Source of the DNA: Ixodes scapularis
Lineage: Eukaryota; Arthropoda; Arachnida; Ixodida; Ixodidae
Direction: 5' to 3'
Length of the DNA: 64,000 bases
Assembly: GCF_016920785.2 (NCBI RefSeq)
Contig: NW_024609846.1
Span: 106,630,831 to 106,694,830 of the forward strand
Shown here: positions 30,050-42,000 of the stretch, piece by piece
How the letters are laid out: each line of letters begins with the position of its first letter
How positions within the stretch are numbered: the first letter of the stretch is position 1
The notes under the pieces: model-generated
What the model saw: only the letters and a program-made list of their open reading frames with translations
Told to the model about the DNA's origin: nothing
The model's database searches: none
Position numbers and translations under genes: made by a program

Positions 30050-33000
30050 GTGAGCATAATTTTTTTACAAGATTCTTTTTATATCACATGTTGGAAGCAC
30101 ATTCCTTTTGAACAGCATAAATACACACTGACTTATTTCTGCGTACCTGTAAAGAGGTTCTCAGGTATTCAAATAAATAAAAATAAATTGGCTCTTTTCC
30201 CGCACTATAGTGGCACGGACAGTGGTAGCAAAATTGAATATATATTTTAAGGAGATGTGTGTGAACGCTACGACGTTTTATACATGGCTGCCATCTTCTG
30301 TATCGGGCCTTCTGCGCATAAACAAAACACCCAGCGGCAGGCGTCCAAAGTTGCTCTTGGAGGCAGCTGTCATGAGCTCGTTTAAAATAGCACCGGTGTA
30401 AGAAAGCCCTATCAAAGCAAGCGCTCGAGCGGGAGTGTAATGTGCAGTGCACGTATTTTGATACTGTACACCTCAGCAGTACACTGTTAGCGAAAATGTA
30501 ATATTTCGCCTGTTTACACCCCATTTTCACTCGTTAGCATATTTTTACACGCTCTGCTAGTGATAAATCGTCAAAAAATTACTTGGGGTAGTAAAAATTG
30601 GTGTTTCGGTTTCGGTTTACACGACTAGGCGTGTAAGCAACACTGAAAACACCCCAGCCCAACACCCCAAAACGTCGAGCGCCATGTTGCTTCTGCCTTG
30701 AAGCGGTACGGCGGACGTAGCAGCCGAAGGTGAGTGTTTGATTTTTTTTTTATCAAGTTTGTATAGAATGTAGCACGTCTCAGATTTTTATTACATGCCA
30801 TTCAAGAACGTTAGATTTGCTTTGAGCAAGCCGGCTCAGGCGTTAAGCCCGATTCACACAACCGGCGTTTAGACACCCCGTCGATTGGAAACAACTCGAC
30901 TGCTCGCCGGTTCTTTTGCGCGAGCTTTCGCTCGGGCGCTGTGAACCCTATGAACTGTGGTGCTCAAAGCTAGCACAATTAGGCACGGCTAGCGTCCCGG
31001 TGGAAGCTGCAGAGAGCGGACACCGAAGACACCGTCGCATAAGAGTGGCGAAGCCGCGATCCTGCGCTGATCGTTGTCCCGCCGCTCTCTCCGGCAATAT
31101 CGACACTTCGCTGCTGGGTGTCTCGTATTTCGACGTTTTAGAGAAACTTGGCATTGGCAAGCGCGAGGAGTCTCTATATCGTTTTCTCCGTCGCCTGCGT
31201 GGAGGAAACACGGTGGCGATAGAAACATATGCTCATGCAGTCAGTCAACTTGGACAATCCCCCTGTTCCCTCAATCCTATCGCATTCTTTGACTGCGTTT
31301 GTGACAACAACGTTTCCCCAGTGTGAAAGCTTTCAGTCACAACGGGCTACAAACTGGGTTGTGCATTGCATGTAGCCCTGAGGGAATTCTTCGCCGGAGA
31401 CACCAGCACATTAGTTTCATTGGTAAGGTGACCGGCCACTAACGTGTTTCGCAAATGAAGCGATCACGGGTAAGTAGAAATGCAAACAATGTTGAATGAA
31501 TATTAAGGTGGTTGTAGCCAGAGCCTGCCAGTTGAAATCAACCTTTAACAATATAGTCTGCGGTAACTTCTTTTTGCACTTAGGATTGCAATTTTAAACA
31601 CAAAGCCACTCCACATAGCTGTCGAAAATCGTGTAAACAACAGCAGTCATCGTCCCCGGTTCGGATGAGCGAAGCCTTAGCTTGATGAAAAGAATGGCGG
31701 TCTATACTTCTTGGTTGTTTCAATCACAACCTCGCACAGCTGAACAGACAAACAAATCAAGGAAATATATCCCGCGCTGGCTTGCAAATCACAGCACACA
31801 AGCAGGGTACATAGCAGAGCAGAAAACACTGGCAATGAGCACACGGAGGCATGCAGCTTCCTTTCTTTTTCCCTCGGCGAATGATTGGTTTGCTGCAGCA
31901 TTCCGTAAGCACGTCGACATTCAAAAGTTGAGCCTGATCTGTCTTGCAGTGCCTTGCGGAACGGCAAGTATCGCCCACCATTCCGCAAGGCACTGCAGGA
32001 CTCGCAAATGTGTGAACAGTGCTTTGCAATAAAGGCCATGATCGGGCAGCAGGTGCCCATCTAAAGACATTTAATATTGATTGGCATTGAACTAACCTTT
32101 GGGCTTCATCACGTAGCAAGCATGGGTGAGGTATAATTCAAGAACATTTAATGTTCGACGAGTTTAATACGTTGTGGTGCTTTCCCATCTGTTTCGGTGT
32201 CACGGAGTGGGGTTCAAATTAATAAAAATAATTCAATGATCCACTCTGAGAATAAACGCGAAATAACGGGAAAAGAACAAGAGAGCTAAGTTCGACCATT
32301 GACTAGCGCTAGGTCCACGCCTGGTGTATAATCAGTAGAGAAAGATGATGACACAGGGAGGATAAGCAAACAAAAGATTAGATTTAATAAAGTGAAAAAC
32401 TTAGCTGTACACGGCAATAGAGCACTCAACACAAACCACACTCCAGCTCAAAGCTATGGAGCCCTGCGAGCCAGAAACTAATACTAAAAAGACTCGACGC
32501 TCATAAAACCGGAATAAGCCAACAAAACAGTGACGAAAACCCGACACTAACAACGAGAGCAAACCGAGATGGAGCTCGAACGTTACCGCTACACACATGG
32601 GATAATCCCCCAAAACAGTCGCAACAGAAAGTAGCACTGTGTAAAAATCTTCCCAACATTCAACAATTCGTACTTCAGAGCCAGAGAATGCAGTAGACAA
32701 GTCCTAGAAAACCAGGCTTAGCTTTCCAATAGGTGCCGAGTCCAGAGCAGTCCATAGTCTGGAGTTGTCGGCCGAAGAACGGCGTCTCGAAGTCCAGCGG
32801 TCCAATTAGAGGCTTGATGAGGTCGACACCGCGCACCACACAGCCACACACGCTTCAGCACAACAAACTCAAACACTTGTCCGACGGGCAGGGCAGAAGC
32901 CAAAAATTACACGTTACACGTTCCAAGACTCATCTGCAGGGAGTAACCGCGTTGAGTAGCGACCCGGCCAGCTCTGGGGTTGGACTACCTTCTTTGTTCC

Positions 33001-36000
33001 CGAACCCCCTTTTATAGGCTCGTCTACCGACCAACCTCCCGTTTCCCCGCCTTTCGGGTCAGTCAACTTTCAAGAAAAACAAAGCCACACAGCAACGACC
33101 CAAATGGCAAAACCTATTACATTTTTCAGACAACCAAACATATGTGCCCATCCATTCCCCCGTACGAGTCCAAAAACATCAATTATCGCCGATACATAGA
33201 TACGGCGGCAGACTGAGCAAAGCCGCCGCCTTCAAAAAGTGCGCTAGCCAGCGTAAACATCTTTGTATCCCGGCAACGTCCCTGCATGTCAAATCGGCAC
33301 CATACGCGAGCCAGCATACGCACCCCTCCGTCCGCGAGGTCAAAGCCACAAACTGTGACCTGGGATGATCTACGTCGCCCGTTAACAAAAACCCATTCCG
33401 CAAACGAGCAAATTCGTTGGGGACTTCGAAAGGAACTACGACGGGACGAACTGAGATTAAAAGTGGCACCACACTCCCCCTTTTTGACCGTACCAACACT
33501 TAAAGTGGTCCAAAAAAAAGATCATAAAAGTATTTAAAAAAATGAAGAGAAGCCTGAATTTGTGACACCCGGTTTCTCCATCCTGTGTTTTTTTCGTGCT
33601 TTTTCTATTACGAAGCGAGACATTATTCCAGCCGTAGGCACCAGATGTAATTCCCGTCTGCGATCATAAGATTATAGGATCCTAACTGCCGGCAGCTAAG
33701 TGTCAATTACATCCGGCTTGTGCATACAGTGCAACATCTTTTGCTATTCAGCCGATCATCACTTTACAGCCTGGGTATCTGTTCTTGTAAACGACAGTAG
33801 TGCTACATGTTAAACGGCTCTAAAGCGATAGAGCAAACTCACATCTCATTATCTTTTAGCTGAATAAACTGTTTTTGGTTATGCTTGTTACCCAATTTTT
33901 GTTTTAAATTTAATTTTCTCATATAAACACCTTACATTATAGAAAAAAAATCTTTTTATAGTACGGAGGTGTCCATATTAAGAAGACATGACTGTATCAT
34001 CTTTGAAACTAGTTTGCCACAGCCAGTGTTATAATATGTATTGATTTTTTATGCAGTGCCTGCCTTTCCTTGCCCCTTGTGAGGACGACTGAGAAAGCGA
34101 CTTTGCGCCACAACGACGGATGGCAAGTGTCCCAAGTGTCATCACCTATAGTGGTCATGTGCTATGTGTTCGCAGCATTGTAAGCCGACCGTGGAGCACT
34201 TTCAAAAGGGAACTTTCGCCATGTGCACAGTATGGCCGTGTACAATACGGGGCACGTACAGTCAGAAGAATTATGAGAGGGAACATGCGGGCGCGTGTCA
34301 CTTGGTACAGGCAGAGCAGCCTAGCAAGTGTCATGCTTGTGCACTGAGGGGCCCTGGTTTGAAGAGCCGAGGCAGAAGTTTCAGCGGCAATGTCACCGCC
34401 CTGGCGGCTTGTCGCCGAAGCAGAAACGGGGTTAGCTAGCTTTGCTCGTGGCTGGCTTTGTGTAGTGTGTGTAGACCGGGAACGTAGGCTTATGAATTTC
34501 GGCAACGAGAATACTACACGGCTTTGGTGTTTTGGTACGAGCAACAAACGTGACACTATCTGCTACGACTAGCTACGACCACCCACCGCAGCGGTGAAGG
34601 CATCCAAGAAGCAGAACCTGTGTATTACGCCGTTGCCGTAACCCAACAGTGCTCATTTGTCATGGAGGGCTTTCCGCCCAGAGACTTTGCTCGTCACTGA
34701 GTGTTATTTCCCGTGTTTCTCTTTGTGTGCGCAGTGGCTGGACGGGCCTCATACAGCAGTTCTTCAGTCTCAAAGGTGACTAAAAGTTGAGGGTGGATGG
34801 ACTTGCAGCAATCCCCTCGGTTGGTGCGTGTGACAGAACCTTTGTACGGCATCATCGGGAGGATGCTGTTGTGAGTTAGCAAGTTGTCCAATTGTATGTT
34901 CATTATGCTAATATTTGAAAAAGCTTGTTTAAAAGGATGCTGGACCAAAATTTGGATTTCATAAAATAAGGCCGCGGAAGCTTTGAATGGGAGCTCTACA
35001 AACTCCGAAACATCACTCATACATTAATATCTCAAACGGATGGCCGTATTCTTGGAAAGGAAAGGGCACAATCAAACAAGAAATGTGACATCATACTTCT
35101 CCTGGTACACTTTAGAGTGAGGGGAAGCGGCCTCGCTTCTCTCATTCCCGCTTCGGTTCACCTGCTTAAGGGGATGAAGCCTAGAGGAGAGGGAATGAGA
35201 ATCGCGACATCACATGTCTCGTCGGCCTTGTTGAATCCCACATGTTTCCAAAAATACGGCCATCCGTTAGAAATAATGCTGTATGTGTGATGTTTTGGGG
35301 GTTTTGCAGCGTCCCGCCTACCGCCCCAGTGTTGTTTTGCAAGCTTCGAATTTCGGTTAAGCATACCTTTTAATATGAATAATTGTGTCATCAGAATGTT
35401 AGAACATGTCAGTTCTACACAGCTACTCTCAAACATTTTCGAGTGGTCTCGCCTGCCAGATTCAAAGGGGGGGGGGGGGGGGGGGGGCAACATGTACATG
35501 TTTTTATGTCTACAGCACAAATAGTTCCTATCATGCACTCTAAATAGCTGTCAATCGACAGACTGGGTAAAAGAGTGAGCACAAACAAGTCCAACTACCA
35601 ACAATGCTGTCCATGGCGAATCTTGGACACCATGTCTTACGTTAAGTGGCTCAGCGGTCTTTCTATAGTTCTTTTCATTGTTGCCGGTAGAGCAGCTACC
35701 GATAGGGGGGGTTGCGAGGACGTCAACTGTGAAATGCAGTTTCTTCACATAATGTTTGCACTTTGGGAAGTTTCTACACATATACCTTGAAGTCGCTATT
35801 GTACGGATGAAACAACTTTGTAAGAGTGTCTATGAAAACTTGGGCAGGGTTCTCTTTAACGTGCCTGACTTACAACAAGGCTGTCCAACTTGAGAAATTT
35901 CACTGGTGGGAAGCTTATTTTCATATAAGAATGGTGTACTTCTTCACAGCGCTGTATGTATCCAACAGAAACTCCAAATGTGTTCAATAAAAGTAGCATT

Positions 36001-39000
36001 TGCTAATATTGTGTTTTCTGTGTATCTGATGCACTAGGTTGTATTTGTTTTGAACGCTTGCTACGTTTAGGCTATAAAAAATAGTCTAAATTTTATGCCG
36101 ACAAGCTTAATGAAAAAGAAGTGTTCGGTCTGAATAAAAGATTCCAGAAATTACACTAAAATAAATTGCTACTTGGGGTAGCAAAAATGGTGTTTTACAG
36201 TCGACTCTCATTATTTCAAACTCCAGGGCCCGTTTGCTCGAAGCGCTAACCGCGGCTGAAGTTAGCCGCAGTACCTAGGAGAGGGATTTTCAAATCACGT
36301 GACTGGCTCGGTTGGGATGCCGGGAAGCTTGGCGGTGCCCCGGTGAGTGAGCGCCGCACGCTTTGGAACTAATATGTCGTTGTAGCTGCAATACCGGGCA
36401 CGTTAGTTAGCAACGAATGGTGCAGGAGGCTTTCGCTTTGCCTTACCTCACTTCATCACAAAGCATGAGCAAGGCTCTTGCCGCATTTTTTAGATAGTCT
36501 TTCGACTCTGGCCATTCCTAAGCCTAAATGAATGGGGTAATTGTCGGCTTAGCAACATCTTTGGAAAGCGGATTGTCTTGACTCTATCGGTCGGGTATTG
36601 ATTGCACACAAAAGCAAACAGCATCCCTATAGACCTTTTTCTAAATTACCCAAGCATCGAGAAGAACACTGGAAGTATAATTCTGCGGTCCGCACGCACT
36701 GGCCTTCCTCTTATAAAAGATTCGAAGTAAATAATCATAATAAATATTTGACCAATGCACGTGCAAGACAAAATTTGTTTTAGACTTTTTGCTTTAGAAC
36801 AGTTACTACTTCAGACGCCAGCACGTGCAACGCTTGTAACTACACTTGTAGCATGCACCTCGGTGCTTGGGAAATTTAGAGAAAGGTCTAATATGGTTTA
36901 TTGGGACGCTGTCTGCTTTTGTGTGCTATTAATACCCGGCCGATTGAGTCAAGGCAATCCACTTTCCAAAGACATTGCCATGCTAACATTTATCGCGTTC
37001 ATTTAGGCTTAGGAATGGCCAGAATCGAAAGACTATCTAAAAAATGCGGCGAGGTCATATGCTCATGCTTTGCGATTTAAATGAGGTAAGGCAAAGCGAA
37101 AGCCTCTGGCACCATTCATTGCTGACTAACGCGCCCAATATTGCAGCTACAACGACATATTAGTTTCAAAGCGAGCGGCGCTCACTCACCGGGGCACCGC
37201 CATGTTTCCCTGCATTCCTGCCGAGCCAGTCACGTGATTTCAAAATCCCTCTCCTAGGTACTGCGGTTAACTTTAGCCGCGGTTTGCGCTTGAGCAAACG
37301 GGCCCTGGAAGCCACACACTTTAGTTTGAAATATCAGAAGATTGAATTATCAAAATTCATCTAAATATTGTCACGAATAAAAACATACTTCTTTATTAAA
37401 CTTAAAATCAGTGTGTAATGCGCCGAACTTGTGCTGAGAAACATAAATTAACAAAGACTTTTGATGGTGTCGAAAGGACAACTGCGTCAAGCAGCCAAGC
37501 GAAGGTACTTTTGTAAGCGCGTGGGTATCTAGAAGTTTCTGAGCTCGAACAAAAAAAATTTTAAAGTCGTCTCTTCATTCCAGTCACGCAAACAAAAGAA
37601 AGAAGGACATGCGCTGGCGGGGTCAGCGGCATGTGAGTCGATCACGCTGCTGACTCGGCTATTTGCACATGGCATTACTCCCCTCTTGTGAAAGACTCAT
37701 CGTCTTTATGCAACACAAAATTAAATTAACAGCTTAAACAAGACTAAGTCAAAATACAGAGTCTCGTAAATAGCAGATTTTCACAGTCCTACCGAGCATA
37801 CCTAGTTCAATTGAGTCGGAAGACGTGAATCGCCTACGGGTCGCAGAGGGCAGCGTGACAATGTTGATGTGCCATTGGCCAACGACTTACAACTTAGGTC
37901 TCGTGTAGCGAATAACGTTGAGGTCGAAGCACCACTTTAACAGTTCCTTGCTGCGACGATGAATTGGTGTTTAGATTCACAGTGGGTAGCCAGGCTGAAA
38001 CTGGGCGTCGTGGTGACAAAGATTGTAGCAGTCATCGTCAGGAACTTGTGGCTTGCATCAAAATGCGACCAAGCTGGCAAACTTCCTTCGTTCGTTGAGT
38101 GACATACCAGGCGTCGTCGTCCTGTTCGTCTTCGTGACAGATACCACACTTGCCGTAGGTATTGTCATCGGGTTCATCATCAAGGTCGCCGTCAAGTTTG
38201 TAGTCGAGGTTGTCGTTAAAGGGCAACTCCGGACCATACTTTCAATTTTGGGATTATGACTGTTTTTAGTGCAGTCAGCGTCCCTGAATTGCAGGGTGTA
38301 ATTTTTTCCTCGTTATTGTGCGTAGTTTTAAAGATATGGATGCCTCAAAGTTTTGTTTGGGGCACGGCCAACAAAACCGAAACTAGCTGCTCGAGGCCCT
38401 GGCAGCACTAGAAATCAGCCGCTATGTGAACGTGACGTCAGGATCGTTCTCGTTCAACGAGTACGCAGGTTGATCAGCAGCTGCTTCTGTTGCGCTAGCC
38501 GTCTAAAGGTAGGAGGTAAGCTGATTTTATTTTAATTCTGTATATGTGGTAGTTATCCAGCACATGTAGGAAGAGTTAGTGCGTATACCCAAAAGCTAGT
38601 GACTGGAAAACCCGTAAACTCGTACAGTGCCGTACTCGGCGGCCGCTGCCGCCGTGCGTGTGCCATGCCGTACTTGTCGCTAGTATACCCAAAAGGTAGC
38701 GACTGGAAAACGAGTGAACTCGTTCAGTACCGTACTCAGCAGCTGTTGCCGTGTGTGCAGTCTTCCGTACTCTGTCGCTAGGCCTAAATTGTCATCGGGG
38801 CTCCGTGGATGGAGCGGCGTTGCTCTACGACGCGCTGCCAGTGAAGTACAGTACTGGGGGCCCTCTCGCTTTCGCGCTGCGGGTCAGTAACAGACACGAA
38901 GCTTTGAGGCTTTCCGGCACGGGCTGCTGCGTTAGGGCTGTACATGTCTGTTTTTGCATTCTTTTTTCCTTGGGCGCGTAAAAGCCAAAGTCCACTCGTC

Positions 39001-42000
39001 GAACAGCGTTTACCCACACCTTCTTCAATTTCTGGTACGTTGGAAACTTGTGAAAAAGCACCTCCGGGTTGTGCAGCGGGTTGTTTGAGCAGCCCACAGC
39101 ACTACAAGTTCTACTCGGCATCTTTCGAGGAACAGCTGGGCAGTCTTGGGCGCTACGAGTTGCTCGCTAAAACCAGTCTTTGAGTCCTCACAAGCAAATA
39201 AACAAAAGGCTATACCGAAGCTACACGGGCTACAGATAAAAGCAATGGCTAAACATGACAATCACAAGTCCAAGTAGCGGGGGTAGCGGCTCAAAGAAGC
39301 GCACTCCGCGTAACGTTTGGAGGAAAAAAAGAACGATACTGACATCACGGTCCAATGTTGCTTTAGTGATCGGCAACCCGCTAGCCGACCGCTAAGGTCC
39401 AGCGGCTCGCGGCGGGTCACATTTTTATTATCGGCATTAGTTGAGAATGCGGCATCCCACGGACGTAATATTTTGGCTGGGGTCGTATTTTGTGTCACTA
39501 CAGCGATACCAGTAATTTCTTTAATTTCGAGTTTTGGCCGGAGTTGCCCTTTAAAGTCATCGTCCGGATTGTCCTTGGGTAACTGTCGAAGCCGTAGTCG
39601 GGATCGTCTTCCATGAAATTGTTTGAGTCTTCGCCTGGGTCATCATCAGTGTCGTCATCAGTCTCGTCACCACGGTTGAAGACTGTTTGTCATCGAGGCC
39701 GTTGTCAGGCTGGTTGTTGACATTGTAGCCGGGTTTGGTCTTTGGAGTTGTCGTCCGTTTCATCATCAGCGTAGAAGTCGTCATGATGTTTTCGTCTAAG
39801 TGTGGTAGCCAGGGGCTTTGTCAAGTTCATTGTCCGGGTCGCTTCCGAGGCCGTAGTTGAGGTTGTCGTTGGTGTCAGAGTTGGAGTCGTCCTCGGATGA
39901 TTTCAAGGACGTCGCCTTCACGATCGTCGTCTTCAGAGTTATCGTGTTCACAGATGGTACGCTTTATGGGCATAGACTGCGTTACCCTGCACATCCACCA
40001 ATATGTCATGAACAAAAACAAACTTGATTAATAAAACTTCAGATCAATGTTAAATGCAGCGAACTTGTGCCAAGAAACATAAAGTAACAAAGACCGCACA
40101 TACTTTGACAGCGACAAAAGGACGACTGACTCGAGCAGCCATGCGAAGCTCTTTTTGTAAGCCCGTAGGTATCTAGAAGGTTCCGAGCTCGAACAAACAA
40201 GATTCTCGAGTCATCTCAAACATTCTAGGCGTGCAAACAAACAAAAGATTCCCCGTTCCACCCAACTCCATTGCAGAGAATTGGAATTTTCTAATACTAA
40301 TTCCATTCCTTTGAACTCCTGGAAAGGAAAAACTGGGCCCATTCCCACTCCTGGAATGGCTGAACTGCTGCATTCCATTCCTCTCAATCCCTCCCAATTG
40401 TGAAAATGGCACTTGACAGCTAGTACTAAGTTACCGGAAAATAACGTCGGCGTAAAGCTGGCGTTGTGAAATGCGTAGACAACTGCAAAATTCAAAACCC
40501 TACCCGCAATCATTGATTCTACTAAGTTGAGCTTTGGTCGCACATAGCACTAGTGGCAATTGGTATGGGGGCACTGCAGATATTGATCGCACCACCAGGT
40601 GTAAAAGCCTCGTAACAGAGAGGAAAACTAAGTCGCCCATCTTTTCCACAAAAGAACCGTATATGTCCTCCACTTTTACGAGATACATAATAAGTGAGGA
40701 GTCACGTGTATTAACGAAGTGCGGGCGGTATGACATTGTCCCTGCCTGGTAGCCTGCAACTGGTGCTGTAATCACACATGGTCCCAACAGCCTTATGGTT
40801 GCATCTCGCAGCACCAGGAACGACACTTTGGCTGTGTTCCAAATCTTACCCAAATAGATCCGAGTTACTCCGGTGGGTCGTGTCACGTGACAACACAGAT
40901 TGAAAAGTGCTGGGCACGGGTAGTTTTTGGAATGCTGAGGTACAAAACCCTTACCCTGGATTAAGATTGAGTAAATTGCCCTTCTCAGCCTACAACTCTA
41001 CAGTTTGGGTTGCTTCACTGGGGTTGCCACTTTCATCCTCGAAGGAACATAAGCAGTCAGATAACCAAACCGTCAGTTACCTAAGTGCAATAATGCCGTT
41101 TCGAAAGCCCCTTTGACGGCATCTAAGCAGCTCGCATTAGAACAAAGCCTATTCCATTCCTACTCTATTCTGGGCAAAATGTAACTACTAATTTCATTCC
41201 CATTCCATTCCAGTGCTGCCACCATTTTATTTGCATTCGATTCCAGGGTTGTGGAAGTGCGGAATCGATCCAACTCTGGAGTGGCAACTCCTCAACACTG
41301 GTGATAGTCACCAAGGCACCCAGTTCAGTGTGAATGCTGTCCTCACAGCCCATCCAAAGCTGTTATTACTGTAACAAACTCCAGTACGACGAAGTAGTTG
41401 AATTCGGAAGCCTGTTGTGCAGATTTGTACCTTGCATTGTTTCCGGTATTTTTTATTTCTTTTGTATTTTATAATGGACAACAACCGTTGTAATCTCGGT
41501 ATTGTTGCCAAACCTGAAGGTTTTATCATCGGTGCACTTTTAAATAAATACATATATGCCACAGCCGCAGCTCAGCGATGAGCACTTACACTGCGACTTA
41601 GGTGTTTCGTAAGTATTCATTTTGATTGCGCGATAATGATGTTTGTCTTCTGTTAGAATTAAAAAAACCAAAACAATATTCAACATGATGGATAATTTTG
41701 GACACCCGCGGCATGTGTGATCTGAGCATTTGTTCTTTTCATCTGAAGTGTGTCTCTTGCTTACTACCTATAGAGCATACGATGTTGTGGACGGAAAAGA
41801 TGCTGCGACCGACTTCGAGCAATAAAAACATTCTGTTTATTCTCATGTCGTTGAGCTCGTGGTGACGAGTATGAGTAGCACTGTCATCTTTGGCGATGCC
41901 AAAGCTGAACCGATAGACTGCCGCAGAGCTATCGCCCTCAGCTCTGCACTGTGAGGAATGGCACGATTTTGTTGAAGTGATTGCGGCTCCAGAGAGGTGT

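Larger units (their letters stand above)
38216..39554 (-). mobile_element. TTAA-flanked THAP transposon (Kolobok-like)
   Basis: Both ends read TTAAAGGGCAACTCCGG (38216 on plus, 39554 on minus), so the site is TTAA. On minus a 430-base leader is followed by a THAP zinc-finger start (39121). The rest of the transposase is missing and a 99-bp tandem duplication lies near the 3' end. TTAA targets together with a THAP domain are features of the Kolobok superfamily. It splits the acidic ORF of an LTR element. Confidence 0.65.
37369..40245 (-). mobile_element. Degenerate LTR retroelement with acidic gag-like ORF
   Basis: Direct repeats 37369-37600 (to about 37680) and 40004-40245 both begin TGTCAYGAA and run together for over 230 bases (AACTTGTG, AGAAACATAAA, GTATCTAGAAG, CGAGCTCGAACAAA). 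On minus they end in ...TGACA, and the lower copy is preceded by a purine run AAGAGGGGAG, so they fit LTRs of a minus-strand element. After the upper copy comes TTGGTGGATGTGC, then ATG. An acidic ORF follows, continued beyond a nested transposon. No RT was found, so it is non-autonomous or deleted. Confidence 0.55.

Noticed and set aside
30050..30250. Extension of the first M13 exon frame beyond 30049
   Set aside because: The sequence turns AT-rich right after a GTGAGC donor and family similarity stops.
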